Shown here one piece after another: positions 28,695-37,711 of a stretch of 64,000 nucleotides of DNA. Both the position numbers and the translations under genes were made by a program. The stretch comes from an uncultured Neomegalonema sp. (lineage in GTDB: Bacteria > Pseudomonadota > Alphaproteobacteria > Rhodobacterales > Rhodobacteraceae), in contig CALKIZ010000015.1 of the NCBI GenBank assembly GCA_937995735.1, forward strand, positions 1 through 64,000, written 5' to 3'. A model generated the notes under the pieces. That model was not told the DNA's origin, did not search any database, and was given only the letters and a program-made list of their open reading frames with translations. Every line of letters begins with the position of its first letter. Positions within the stretch are counted from its first letter, which is position 1.

Positions 28695-28715
28695 GCCCCG
28701 GCGGTTGGCCGGGGC
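28695..28715 (-). terminator. Intra-operon hairpin between dctP and dctQ
   Basis: GCCCCGGC and GCCGGGGC arms around a 5-base loop, followed on the minus strand by TTTCG. Such an attenuating or mRNA-stabilising hairpin after the binding-protein gene is common in transport operons and would let dctP be made in excess over the membrane subunits. Confidence 0.6.
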
Positions 28716-28727
28716 AATACCCGTGTT

Positions 28728-29705
28728 TTAATTCGACGCAGCCAATCCGAGAACCGTGTCGATCAGGGCTTGTCCGCCTTCAACCGAGGATGCGAACTCT
28801 TCATAAATAGGTTTTGATGCTTCGATAAATGCGGCCTTGTCAGGGTCATTCACTTCAACGCCAGCGTCTTCGATGACCTTCAAAAGTTCGACCTCAAGCT
28901 CGGCAGCTTTTTTGTAAACCTCTTCCTGCGAAGATGCTGCACAGGCTTCAAGTTCGATGCGGACATCGAGAGGCAGCTTGGCAAAGTGCTTGGCGGATAC
29001 CAGCACATAAGCGGGCGTATAAACATGCCCCGTGCGCGAGAGATACTTTTGTACCTCTTGGAATTTTGCCGAAGCAATCTGAGCGTAGGGGTTTTCCTGC
29101 CCGTCGATCACGCCGGTCTGAAGTGCGGTGAACACTTCGGAAAACGCCATCGGGGTCGGGTTCGCGCCGTAGAGCTTGAACATCTTCACGCGCCATGCGC
29201 CTTTTGGTGTGCGCAGCTTGATCCCATCAAGATCAGCAGGAACATTAATCGGGCGGGTGTTGTTGGTGATGTTGCGGAATCCATTCTCGAAATACCCGAG
29301 GATGCGATAGCCCTTCGCATTCGCCGCATCTTGGAACGTTCCGCCAAGTGCCTTTTGCACACGGCGCATGTGGTCACGGTCTTGAATGATGTAAGGCATC
29401 TCGAAGATACCGAACTCATCAGAAACGGAGGACATCACCGAGGACGGCAAGGCAAAATCAACTTGTCCCAGTTTCAGCTTTTGCAGCAGCTCTTTATCTT
29501 TGCCGAGTTGCGATGACCCAAAGGTTTGCACCTCGCCTTTATCGCCAAGCGCCGTGTTTGCGCATTGCGCGAAAGCGTTCACACTGTATTCAAACAGCGA
29601 TCCCGGTTTCCCGACATGGCCAAATTTCAGGACTTCGGCAGCGTTCGCTGCGCCGCTGATCAGGCCTAGGGCGAGTGCGCCCGCGACTATCCGGTTCATG
29701 GTCAT
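28728..29705 (-). CDS. dctP: TRAP transporter substrate-binding protein (DctP)
   Basis: 325 residues with a signal peptide (MTMNRIVAGALALGLISGAANA). DctP-family motifs: KFGHVGKPGSLFEYSVNAFA, LGKDKELLQKLKLGQVDF, the carboxylate-binding-arginine region GIKLRTPKGAWR, and DGQENPYAQI. The ligand is probably an organic acid. GGGAGG lies six to seven bases before the ATG at 29705. Confidence 0.94.
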   Translation of the reverse strand: MTMNRIVAGALALGLISGAANAAEVLKFGHVGKPGSLFEYSVNAFAQCANTALGDKGEVQTFGSSQLGKDKELLQKLKLGQVDFALPSSVMSSVSDEFGIFEMPYIIQDRDHMRRVQKALGGTFQDAANAKGYRILGYFENGFRNITNNTRPINVPADLDGIKLRTPKGAWRVKMFKLYGANPTPMAFSEVFTALQTGVIDGQENPYAQIASAKFQEVQKYLSRTGHVYTPAYVLVSAKHFAKLPLDVRIELEACAASSQEEVYKKAAELEVELLKVIEDAGVEVNDPDKAAFIEASKPIYEEFASSVEGGQALIDTVLGLAASN

Positions 29706-29764
29706 AACTTTCCTCCCGTTGAATTAATTAAGACGACCGGATTATTTCCGGTTCGTTTCTATGG

Positions 29765-30943
29765 TTAGTTTGTTCCTTTCGGTGGCGTTGCCGCAAGGAA
29801 ATCCATTGCGGCCTGTGCGCCGCCTTTTTCATAGGAAACCCCAGCCCGTTGCAGGCCCATTTCTACACCGCAAAGTGTACCCATCAAAGTCAGGTCGTTG
29901 AAATCGCCCAAATGTCCTATGCGGAACACCCGATCTGCAATCTTATTCAGACCCGTGCCGAGCGACATATCGAACCCGTCCAAGATCGTCTGGCGCAAAG
30001 CATCCGCGCCTTTTCCGTCCGGCATTACGACAGCCGTCAGCGAGTCTGAATAGAGCGCCGGATCTTGGCACAGTATTTCGAGGCCCCAAGCCCGTACAGC
30101 GGTTCGTGTAGCTTCGCCGTGTCTTGTGTGGCGGGCAAAAACATTCTCCAGCCCTTCTTCGGCAAGCATGTCGATGGCTTCACGCAGGCCATAGAGCAAG
30201 GTGGTTGCGGGCGTGTAAGGGAAAAATCCGCTCCCGTTCGGGCCTGTCATATCCAGCCAGTCCCAGTACGAACGTTTTGTGCCTCCGGCTTTTGCAACCG
30301 CCATTGCCTTTTCGCTGACGGCGTTAAACGAAAGACCGGGGGGCAGCATCAATCCCTTTTGCGAGCCTGCAACAACAACATCGACGCCCCATTCATCGGT
30401 GCGAAAATCAATCGACCCCAGCGATGAAATCGTATCGACCATAAGTAATGCAGGGTGGTTCGCCTCATCCATCGCGCGGCGAATGGCCGGAATATCCGAG
30501 GTGATGCCGGTCGAGGTGTCGTTATGAACAACGCAAACGGCTTTGATGGAGTGGTTCGTATCGGCTTTTAATTGCTCGGCAATCGCTTCTGCATTGGCTC
30601 CGTTGCGCCAATCGCCTTGCATGAACAATGGCTCAAATCCGAGCCTTTCGGCCATTTTCTTCCAAAGGGTCGCGAACTGCCCCGTTTCATACATCAGCAC
30701 AGAATCGTTCGGAGCAAGCGTATTGACCAACGCCGCTTCCCATGCCCCTGTGCCCGAAGCAGGAAAGATAAAGACGTGGTTCTTCGTCTTAAAAATCGGC
30801 TTTAAGTCTTCAAGAATACCCTGCCCGAGATCGCCGAATTCCGGCCCCCGATGGTCCATGACCGCACGGTGCATCGCCCGGAGTATCCGGTCCGGCGTAT
30901 TCGTTGGCCCCGGAATTTGGAGGAAATGACGCCCCGATTTCAT
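29765..30943 (-). CDS. Class V aminotransferase, serine-glyoxylate type
   Basis: About 392 residues of PLP fold type I. It starts MKSGRHFLQIPGPTNTP, with GTGAWEAAL (cofactor phosphate), D170 of MVDTISSLGS and the Schiff-base lysine K196 in GSQKGLMLPPGL. It most resembles serine-glyoxylate or alanine-glyoxylate aminotransferase, making glycine from glyoxylate. I start at 30943, about nine bases from GGAG; 30949 is possible. It shares its promoter region with the divergent FAD oxidase at 31032 and sits just after the TRAP operon in the same direction. Confidence 0.88.
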   Translation of the reverse strand: MKSGRHFLQIPGPTNTPDRILRAMHRAVMDHRGPEFGDLGQGILEDLKPIFKTKNHVFIFPASGTGAWEAALVNTLAPNDSVLMYETGQFATLWKKMAERLGFEPLFMQGDWRNGANAEAIAEQLKADTNHSIKAVCVVHNDTSTGITSDIPAIRRAMDEANHPALLMVDTISSLGSIDFRTDEWGVDVVVAGSQKGLMLPPGLSFNAVSEKAMAVAKAGGTKRSYWDWLDMTGPNGSGFFPYTPATTLLYGLREAIDMLAEEGLENVFARHTRHGEATRTAVRAWGLEILCQDPALYSDSLTAVVMPDGKGADALRQTILDGFDMSLGTGLNKIADRVFRIGHLGDFNDLTLMGTLCGVEMGLQRAGVSYEKGGAQAAMDFLAATPPKGTN

Positions 30944-31031
30944 TCGCATTCTCTCCAATAGAGGTACTTGATATTGCTTATTTCTGCCTTTTAATGAATT
31001 TGGTATTCTACAATCGGTCAAGTGGTAATTT

Positions 31032-33920
31032 ATGCTCGAACCTTCGGTGCTGACGAAGCTGCGTGACGAAATCGAAGGCGATGTGCTGTCCAGTGCGTTC
31101 GACCGGGGGCGCTATGCGACCGATGCTTCCTTCTATCAGATTATACCAAAGGCCGTCGTTGTGCCGCGCCGGTGGAGCGATGTTGAGGCAACGCTTGCCG
31201 TTGCACGTGAGGCGGGAGTCCCGGTTACGGCAAGGGGCGGCGGGACTTCACAAGCGGGGCAAACGATCAATGACAGTATCGTCATTGATTTTTCCAAGCA
31301 CCTGAACCGTGTTCTTGATTACGATCCACAAACGCGGAGGGCGGTAGTTGAACCCGGACTGGTCCTCGATGAATTAAATCGACGCCTGAAGAAGGACGGC
31401 CTTTGGTTTCCGGTGGATGTATCTACGGCGTCCCGTGCGACTATTGGCGGGATGACGGCAAATAATTCCTGTGGTTCGCGTTCGATCCGCTACGGTATGA
31501 TGCGCGATAATGTTGCCTCGCTTGATGCGCTGATGGCGGATGGCACGAAGCGGCATTTCGGCCTTGTTCAAGAGGGCGATCGTCTTGGCGCGGAACTGGC
31601 CCGTCTTGGTGCGCGCGAGGCGGAGGAAATCACCGCCAGATTACCGCGCGCCGCTCGTCGGGTTGGCGGTTATAATATTGATGCGCTCTTGCCGGACGAT
31701 ACGCCGCCTAATCTAGCGACATTGTTGGTGGGGTCCGAAGGGACACTCGCGATTACCGAAAAAGTCGAGCTGAAACTGTCTCCGGTTTTGGGAAAGAAGA
31801 CCCTTGGCGTTTGTCATTTTCCGACCTTTTACGCGGCGATGGATGCGGCACAGCATATCGTAAAACTTGGGCCTGTTGCTGTTGAATTGGTCGATCACAA
31901 TATGATCGCTCTCGGGCGCGACATTCCGCAATTCCGTCCCATCGTGGATGAGTTTGTAAAGGGCGATCCGGCGGCTCTTTTGCTTGTAGAGTTTGCGGAA
32001 GAAGACGCCCCAGAAAACGCGCGTCGTTTGGCGGGCTTGCACGATTTGATGGCTGATCTCGGGTATGCTTTTGACGATCCCGGCAAACAAACCGGCGGTG
32101 TTGTCGAGGCGATAGACCTCGCTTTTCAAGCGCGTATCTGGGGCGTGAGAACGCAGGGCCTTAACATCATGATGTCGATGAAATCGGAAGGTAAGCCGGT
32201 TTCATTCGTGGAGGATTGCGCGGTCGCGCTGGAACATCTCGCTGCTTTTACCGAGCGCTTGACCGGCGTGTTTCGCAAACACGGGACGGATGGCACGTGG
32301 TATGCTCATGCCTCGGTCGGCTTGCTGCATGTGCGTCCGGTTTTGAATCTGCGCGAAGACCTCGGCGCAAAACAACTCCGTGCGATTGCAGAAGAAGCCT
32401 TTGACCTCGTGGCGGAATATAAAGGCAGTCATTCGGGCGAGCATGGCGATGGTATTGTCCGGTCCGAATTCCATGAAAAGATGTTCGGCTCGCGGATTGT
32501 CCGGGCTTTCGAAGAGGTGAAAACCCACTTCGATCCGGCGAACATGCTGAACCCCGGTAAGATCGTCCACCCGCCAAAAATGGACGACCGAACGCTGTTT
32601 CGTACTCCGCCGGATTACCGGCAAGAGAGTATCGAGACTGCTTTTGACTGGTCGGGCTGGCCCGGTGGCCTCGTCGGTGCAGCAGAGATGTGTAACAACA
32701 ACGGCGCGTGTCGAAAGCTGGAAGGCGGTGCGATGTGCCCCAGTTATCGCGCCACCCGAAACGAGCGCGATCTGACACGCGGACGCGCGAATACCTTGCG
32801 CCTCGCTTTGACGGGACAGTTGGGCCAAGATGCCTTTGCCAGTGAAGACATGGCCGAGACGATGAAGCTCTGTGTCTCATGCAAAGCCTGCAAACGGGAA
32901 TGCCCGATGTCGGTCGATATGGCCGCGATGAAGACGGAGGTGCTTGCCGCTCGTGCAGCGCAAGGCAAGATTGGGTTGCGGGATAAGCTCGTCGCGCATC
33001 TTCCGCGATATGCGCCGCTGCTGTCCAAGTTACGCTTTCTCGGAAATGCGCGGGATGCCGTGCCGGGGATGGCGGCTGTGTCCGAACGGATGTTCGGGTT
33101 GAGCGCCCGGCGGAAGCTTCCCAAATGGCAATCGCCTTTTGCCGCTCACCATGTCCCGCGCGCCCGTCAGAGTGGGGCGGAAACGGTTCTGCTTTGGGCG
33201 GATACGTTCAACCGTTATTTCGAGCCGGAAAATCTCTATGCCGCCTCGCGCGTTTTATTCGCTGCAGGGTATAATGTCGAAGTAGCGGGGCCGGAGGATG
33301 ATCGTCCTTTATGTTGCGGGCGGACCTATCTCGCCACCGGATTGGTAGATCGGGCGGTCGCGGAGATGGCCCGTTCCGCCGCTCATCTGTTACCCCGCAT
33401 CGAAGCAGGGGCAACTGTTGTCGGGCTGGAGCCGTCATGCCTGCTCACCTTCCGTGATGAGGCACCGCGCCTCAAAGACAGCGGATGGACCGAAGACGCC
33501 GCCCAGCGGGTTATGTTGTTTGAAGAATTCATCGCCGCCGAAATGGACTCAGGGAATTTCGCGCTCCCTCTTGCACCGATTGCAAAGAAAGCCTTTTTAC
33601 ACGGCCATTGCCATCAAAAGGCTCATGCGGTGATGGGGTCAGTTGAAAAGGTATTGGGCCTTATTCCTAACCTTTCGGTTGAACTGATCGAGTCGAGCTG
33701 TTGCGGAATGGCGGGTGCGTTCGGATACCAAGCTGAGACGTATGACGTCTCCAAAGCGATGGCCGAATTGTCGCTCGCTCCGGCAGTAAGGGTCGCGTCG
33801 CCTGATGATTTGATTGTCGCTGACGGAACGTCCTGCCGTCATCAGATTACAGATTTCGGAGGCCGCGAAGCCCTGCATGTTGCGCGCCTCCTTGAGATGG
33901 CACACATAACGGTTGAATAG
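31032..33920 (+). CDS. FAD-linked oxidase/Fe-S protein fusion (D-2-hydroxyacid dehydrogenase type)
   Basis: 962 residues. Domains in order: FAD_binding_4 (VTARGGGTSQAGQ near residue 60, GGMTANNSCGSRS near 145), FAD-oxidase C-terminal domain to about 520, a ferredoxin-like part (CNNNGACRK...CPSY and CVSCKACKRECP), then CCG domains (CCGRTYLATG, HGHCHQKAH, SSCCGMAGAFGY). It is a GlcDEF/Dld-II-like enzyme in one chain, which would oxidise a D-2-hydroxy acid such as glycolate or lactate and pass electrons on to the respiratory chain. Divergent from the aminotransferase. Confidence 0.88.
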   Translation: MLEPSVLTKLRDEIEGDVLSSAFDRGRYATDASFYQIIPKAVVVPRRWSDVEATLAVAREAGVPVTARGGGTSQAGQTINDSIVIDFSKHLNRVLDYDPQTRRAVVEPGLVLDELNRRLKKDGLWFPVDVSTASRATIGGMTANNSCGSRSIRYGMMRDNVASLDALMADGTKRHFGLVQEGDRLGAELARLGAREAEEITARLPRAARRVGGYNIDALLPDDTPPNLATLLVGSEGTLAITEKVELKLSPVLGKKTLGVCHFPTFYAAMDAAQHIVKLGPVAVELVDHNMIALGRDIPQFRPIVDEFVKGDPAALLLVEFAEEDAPENARRLAGLHDLMADLGYAFDDPGKQTGGVVEAIDLAFQARIWGVRTQGLNIMMSMKSEGKPVSFVEDCAVALEHLAAFTERLTGVFRKHGTDGTWYAHASVGLLHVRPVLNLREDLGAKQLRAIAEEAFDLVAEYKGSHSGEHGDGIVRSEFHEKMFGSRIVRAFEEVKTHFDPANMLNPGKIVHPPKMDDRTLFRTPPDYRQESIETAFDWSGWPGGLVGAAEMCNNNGACRKLEGGAMCPSYRATRNERDLTRGRANTLRLALTGQLGQDAFASEDMAETMKLCVSCKACKRECPMSVDMAAMKTEVLAARAAQGKIGLRDKLVAHLPRYAPLLSKLRFLGNARDAVPGMAAVSERMFGLSARRKLPKWQSPFAAHHVPRARQSGAETVLLWADTFNRYFEPENLYAASRVLFAAGYNVEVAGPEDDRPLCCGRTYLATGLVDRAVAEMARSAAHLLPRIEAGATVVGLEPSCLLTFRDEAPRLKDSGWTEDAAQRVMLFEEFIAAEMDSGNFALPLAPIAKKAFLHGHCHQKAHAVMGSVEKVLGLIPNLSVELIESSCCGMAGAFGYQAETYDVSKAMAELSLAPAVRVASPDDLIVADGTSCRHQITDFGGREALHVARLLEMAHITVE

Positions 33921-34073
33921 CGGATTTGTTGAATATTTTTCGTACCTTGTAAGGTAACGAAGCCGCTCTCGCGATCCTCAAGCGATCGTCATAGCTGTTG
34001 ATTGAACGATTTCACTCTTCGCAACATTTGTCGTTATAGAACAAGGTATGAATCACGTCCGGAATGTTGCTCA

Positions 34074-35426
34074 ATGTCTGACAAGATAATTGTTGCTTGC
34101 CCAAATTGTCAGACGAACTTCCTTGCTATTTCAGGTCGATTTATACCGGATGGCAGACGGGTCCGCTGTGCAAAATGCGACCATGGCTGGTTCCACGAAA
34201 TTGATACGCGCGAAAGGCTATCCGGGACGGGCGGTCGGCTTGGTGTGTCAAAGGACACAAAAGGTGAAGACCTCTATGCTCAGCGCTATAGGGACTCCTT
34301 CGTATCTTCAGATCCTGTCTTACCGCGCAGGACTCTTGCAGGTGTGCCCGCAGCGGCGGGTGGATCTGCGATAATAGACGGAGCCGGGGTACCGAACTTT
34401 GTTGACGTGATTCTCTCAAAGGCGCTGGACGGCCTGTCTACGCTGATCCCTGCGGGTATCTTCAAAGGTTTATTCGCCGCAACTATCATCGCCTGTGCCT
34501 CAAAATTTATCTCCGATCAATACGGTGCGCCCGCGATGTTGATGGCTTTGCTCATCGGCATGTCCTTTCAATTTATGCATGAAGACGACCGATGCCGGCC
34601 AGGTATTGAATTTACCGCGAAAACCGTGTTGCGCGTCGGGGTCGCTTTGCTGGGGCTGCGGATCAGTGCGCAAATGCTGGCGGGTTTGGGTGTCTCGAGC
34701 ATTTTGTGGATTATGGTTGGTGTCGTGGCAACGATCGGCTTCGGTCTTATCGGGGCGAGGATGCTCTCGCGGGGATGGCGGTTCGGCCTGTTGACCGGTG
34801 GAGCTGTCGCGATCTGCGGCGCGTCGGCGGCAATGGCAATTGCGGCGGTGATGCCGAATAACCGGAACTCGGAAACCAATCTCACCTTTACGGTCATCGG
34901 GGTTACGGTGTTAAGCACTATCGCGATGATCCTTTATCCACTGATCCTCGGTTATCTGGGATTAAGTGATCGCGATGCCGGATTTTTCATCGGGGCAACG
35001 ATCCATGATGTCGCGCAAGTCGTTGGTGCGGGCTACACGATCTCCGATGAAGCGGGTGATGTGGCGACCGTCGTGAAGATGTTCCGCGTCGCGATGCTGG
35101 CGCCAATCGTCTTTTTCGCCTCTGTTATCATCGCGCGCATGGCCGCGCACAAACCCGGAGAGCAACCGCCTCTGTTGCCTGCGTTTGTGGTTGCCTTCCT
35201 GCTGTTGGCGACGCTTAATTCCGTGGTGGTGCTGCCGGTGGAACTGACGATGGCCGCTGAGGTTGTGTCCCGCTGGATGCTGTTGATTGCCGTCGCCGCC
35301 GTGGGCATGAAAACCTCGCTGACCGAGATCAAAAACGTCGGCCCCGCAGCAATCACTTTGATCGTCGCGGAGACCCTGTTTATCGCCGGCGGATTTGCCT
35401 TATTGATGATGCTTCAGGCATTGTAA
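34074..35426 (+). CDS. Zinc-ribbon fused to YeiH-type (UPF0324) putative sulfate exporter
   Basis: 450 residues. An MJ0042 zinc ribbon (C9-x2-C12, C32-x2-C35) is followed by a polar linker of about 70 residues, then a full YeiH/UPF0324 membrane domain from about residue 108 (LIPAGIFKGLFAATI) with some ten helices, including GAPAMLMALLIGM, AICGASAAMAIAAVMP and GATIHDVAQVVGAGY. YeiH relatives occur with sulfonate catabolism and are thought to export sulfate. The ribbon is nearly the same as the one at 13064. I start at the ATG at 34074 for that match. Confidence 0.85.
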   Translation: MSDKIIVACPNCQTNFLAISGRFIPDGRRVRCAKCDHGWFHEIDTRERLSGTGGRLGVSKDTKGEDLYAQRYRDSFVSSDPVLPRRTLAGVPAAAGGSAIIDGAGVPNFVDVILSKALDGLSTLIPAGIFKGLFAATIIACASKFISDQYGAPAMLMALLIGMSFQFMHEDDRCRPGIEFTAKTVLRVGVALLGLRISAQMLAGLGVSSILWIMVGVVATIGFGLIGARMLSRGWRFGLLTGGAVAICGASAAMAIAAVMPNNRNSETNLTFTVIGVTVLSTIAMILYPLILGYLGLSDRDAGFFIGATIHDVAQVVGAGYTISDEAGDVATVVKMFRVAMLAPIVFFASVIIARMAAHKPGEQPPLLPAFVVAFLLLATLNSVVVLPVELTMAAEVVSRWMLLIAVAAVGMKTSLTEIKNVGPAAITLIVAETLFIAGGFALLMMLQAL

Positions 35427-35452
35427 CAGAGAAGCCCTGCGCGGCCTTTTGA

Positions 35453-36100
35453 TCAGAACTCTCTAAAAAACCGACCGCCGAACGGTATGCTCTGTAAGGT
35501 GCGTTTCAAGGTGTCATTAGCGTTTCTGTTCGGGTCGCTTGCGAGGCCCTTATAGAATTCGGCATTCTGTTGGATTTGAGCCACTGTCAAACCGTCAAAG
35601 TATTTCCGGTGCTGATCGACATAGAAAGCAAAGGACTCCGCTCGGGTTCGGCCAAGGTCTCTGGACCCGGAGAGAAGCGATGTCACACGGCGGGCGTAGT
35701 TGGCATCCATACGCTCATCGTTTATGTAGGGTTTTGCTATCCGCGCCGCTCTTTGTATTTGCTGGATGCATTGCTGTTTGGTGCGCGCTTTGTTGAAGAA
35801 CCGGCCTTCAAAGAGCTGGCCGTTTTCCAGACACCACGATACGCGGTTTGACCCCATGAAATCGGCAACAAAAGATTCCCGTTGCGCTTGATTGAGCGGC
35901 CTTGTGGCAAGCGCGAGAGAACGGCGCAGACTCTCCCCGTTTCGTCCGTCAATTTTGACATTTGCAGTGGGCAAGCCCTGAACAGTCGGCGTGTAAAGCG
36001 TCTGGTCGTTGGCTCTTGAAGCGTCTGAAGCGCAAGCGCTTACCAAGGGAAGGACCAAAGCCATTACGATGTACAACATTCGCCTATACGTGTTTTTCAT
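35453..36100 (-). CDS. Putative lipoprotein
   Basis: About 215 residues. A lipoprotein signal is present: MKNTYRRMLYIVMALVLPLV followed by lipobox SAC. The mature part is polar and helical, with LRRSLALATRPLNQAQRESF and WCLENGQLFEG; two cysteines may pair. No family recognised. The start at 36100 gives a compact signal; the longer frame adds 14 residues without a function. Convergent with the YeiH fusion. Confidence 0.7.
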   Translation of the reverse strand: MKNTYRRMLYIVMALVLPLVSACASDASRANDQTLYTPTVQGLPTANVKIDGRNGESLRRSLALATRPLNQAQRESFVADFMGSNRVSWCLENGQLFEGRFFNKARTKQQCIQQIQRAARIAKPYINDERMDANYARRVTSLLSGSRDLGRTRAESFAFYVDQHRKYFDGLTVAQIQQNAEFYKGLASDPNRNANDTLKRTLQSIPFGGRFFREF

Positions 36101-36388
36101 AATTAATTCCGTTTCTTCAGGTTGTGAACCATACAGCTGCAAAAAGTAGATAAGTCAAGAATGCAATCACGCTTTGCGCGAGTGTATCTGTTGTTCTTAC
36201 CTATTGAGACGTTTCAAAAGCTGCGCCCCTTGGATGCAGGGATAATTTTTTATGATTGCGGTGGAGGCGTTCAGATCATGTGGAAAAGCGCCGTAAGTCA
36301 GCCGGAGTAGCCATGAGGACAGAAACGAACAGATAAATTCTCCAATTTGCCGGAGAAAAATTGAGTTTCAGGTTAGCCCGTCAACTTA
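36101..36388. other. Intergenic, no gene seen
   Basis: About 290 bases between the lipoprotein promoter side and the 3' side of the LysR gene. AT-rich near 36340-36388. No ORF of note, RNA or repeat is visible apart from the palindrome that follows. Confidence 0.4.
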
Positions 36389-36410
36389 GCCTGTAAAATA
36401 TTTTACAGGC
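36389..36410. repeat. Perfect 22-bp palindrome next to the LysR stop
   Basis: The half site GCCTGTAAAAT (36389-36399) is followed directly by its exact reverse complement ATTTTACAGGC, with no loop. It is six bases beyond the LysR stop on the minus strand and has no T run. It could be a regulator site, cruciform, or a bidirectional terminator stem. Confidence 0.75.
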
Positions 36411-36416
36411 CAGACG

Positions 36417-37307
36417 CTATTCATCCGGCCAATCAAATGCGTCGGCGGCACGCAAAAATCTCTGGACGATATTCGTGTCTAACCTTCCAAAGGGAATAGC
36501 AAGAGACACGGTCCGCTCCAGCTGGATGCCGGACAGTTCGACAGATGCCAGATTCGGATTTTCAAAAGAATATTTGGGGACGATGGAGATTCCTGCTCCT
36601 TCAGCGATCAAAGACCTGGCCCATTCTTCACTGTCGCAACGTGCGATAAAGTTGGGCTTGAAGTCCGGCATTGTAATTTCAGTCAGGAAGGTCTCGCGGA
36701 ACTCACATTGCAGGCGGTCAACATAGGGCTCGCGGCTAATCTCGGAAAGGCTAACCGGCCCTTTCCCTGCGAAAGGATGGGACAGCGCCGTTACGACAAC
36801 CATCGGCTCGTTGTATAATTTCTTATACCTGAGCTTTTTCTTACCTTTGACCTCTGCTCCGACAATGGCAATATCGATGCTGCCTGCGAGAATAACTTCT
36901 TCCAGATCGCAAGCGGTCAAAGTTTTGATGATGATTTCGATGTCTTCCTGACTCTCTTTAAATTGCGTGAGGAAGCGCGTGAGGGAACCGGGTCCGATTG
37001 TACACATGACACCGATCCGAAGGACCGGCATCTCGCCTGAAACGAGTTTTTCAAGCGTTTCGTCAATCGCTTGTGAGAGTGTAATCAGGCGTTGAAAATG
37101 CTCGATCGCGACCGTTCCCAAAGGGGTCAAATGAGTATTCCGGCCTTCTCTGCGGATCAGTGTTGCGCCGATATCTTTTTCGAGCTGGTTGATTGCCTTG
37201 GTCAATCCGGGTTGGCTTATGCCGAGTTTTTTTGCGGCATCTGAAAAATTCAATGTCTCACAAAGTGCCAAAAAATAACGCGCACGTTTGATGTCAATAT
37301 CGGCCAT
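36417..37307 (-). CDS. LysR-family transcriptional regulator
   Basis: 296 residues. The N-terminal winged helix-turn-helix (RYFLALCETLNFSDAAKKLGI SQPGLTKAI region, residues 10-45) and the C-terminal periplasmic-binding-like effector domain are typical. The HTH reads A-A-K-K-L-G-I-S-Q-P-G-L-T. Target and inducer unknown. It is divergent from the beta-propeller gene at 37712 with about 400 bp between, so that gene is a candidate target. Confidence 0.92.
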   Translation of the reverse strand: MADIDIKRARYFLALCETLNFSDAAKKLGISQPGLTKAINQLEKDIGATLIRREGRNTHLTPLGTVAIEHFQRLITLSQAIDETLEKLVSGEMPVLRIGVMCTIGPGSLTRFLTQFKESQEDIEIIIKTLTACDLEEVILAGSIDIAIVGAEVKGKKKLRYKKLYNEPMVVVTALSHPFAGKGPVSLSEISREPYVDRLQCEFRETFLTEITMPDFKPNFIARCDSEEWARSLIAEGAGISIVPKYSFENPNLASVELSGIQLERTVSLAIPFGRLDTNIVQRFLRAADAFDWPDE

Positions 37308-37711
37308 TCACAAGAATCCTATAGCAAATTGTTATTCTTATCATAACTGACAGTTCGAGGTGCTTTATTTATCAAATTCGGGTTGGTGTCCCCTTTTTTC
37401 GAAGAAGAGCCAGAAAATGATCGTTTGCAACGCAAATATGAAGGTGCCCGGACTCGTAGTTTTTTTGCTTGTTTGGCGTCTGTGTCGTGTTTGGCAGTTT
37501 CAGCAATCATCCGGCGCAAAAAGCCGTAGTCAAATATGTCTCTGGTCAAAATGCACATCGGGAAATGTGCGTGAAATTTTGCAAAGGGTGCGTTCTTACC
37601 CGACCTTTGATGTCTTCCCGGCCCATTTAGCGGGATGAAAATCGGGAACTATCCGACGTTTTAACGCATACCGACCCGTTCCGGATGCCTTTATCAAATG
37701 AGGGAAAAGCT
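37308..37711. other. Divergent control region between LysR and the beta-propeller gene
   Basis: About 400 bases. The interval holds an imperfect palindrome near the LysR start (separate entry) and GAGGG ahead of the start at 37712. Two weak overlapping ORFs on opposite strands were seen and not accepted. Confidence 0.4.
37332..37346. promoter_or_regulatory. Possible LysR-type T-N11-A operator
   Basis: TTATTCTTATCATAA is a 15-base near-palindrome (TTAT-N7-ATAA) 25 bases upstream of the LysR start, the usual form and place of a LysR autoregulatory site. Inferred from position and symmetry only. Confidence 0.4.

Noticed and set aside
37319-37638. Weak overlapping ORFs on both strands in the LysR/propeller gap
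   Set aside because: No family, signal or ribosome-binding site; the region has regulatory look and poor coding character.
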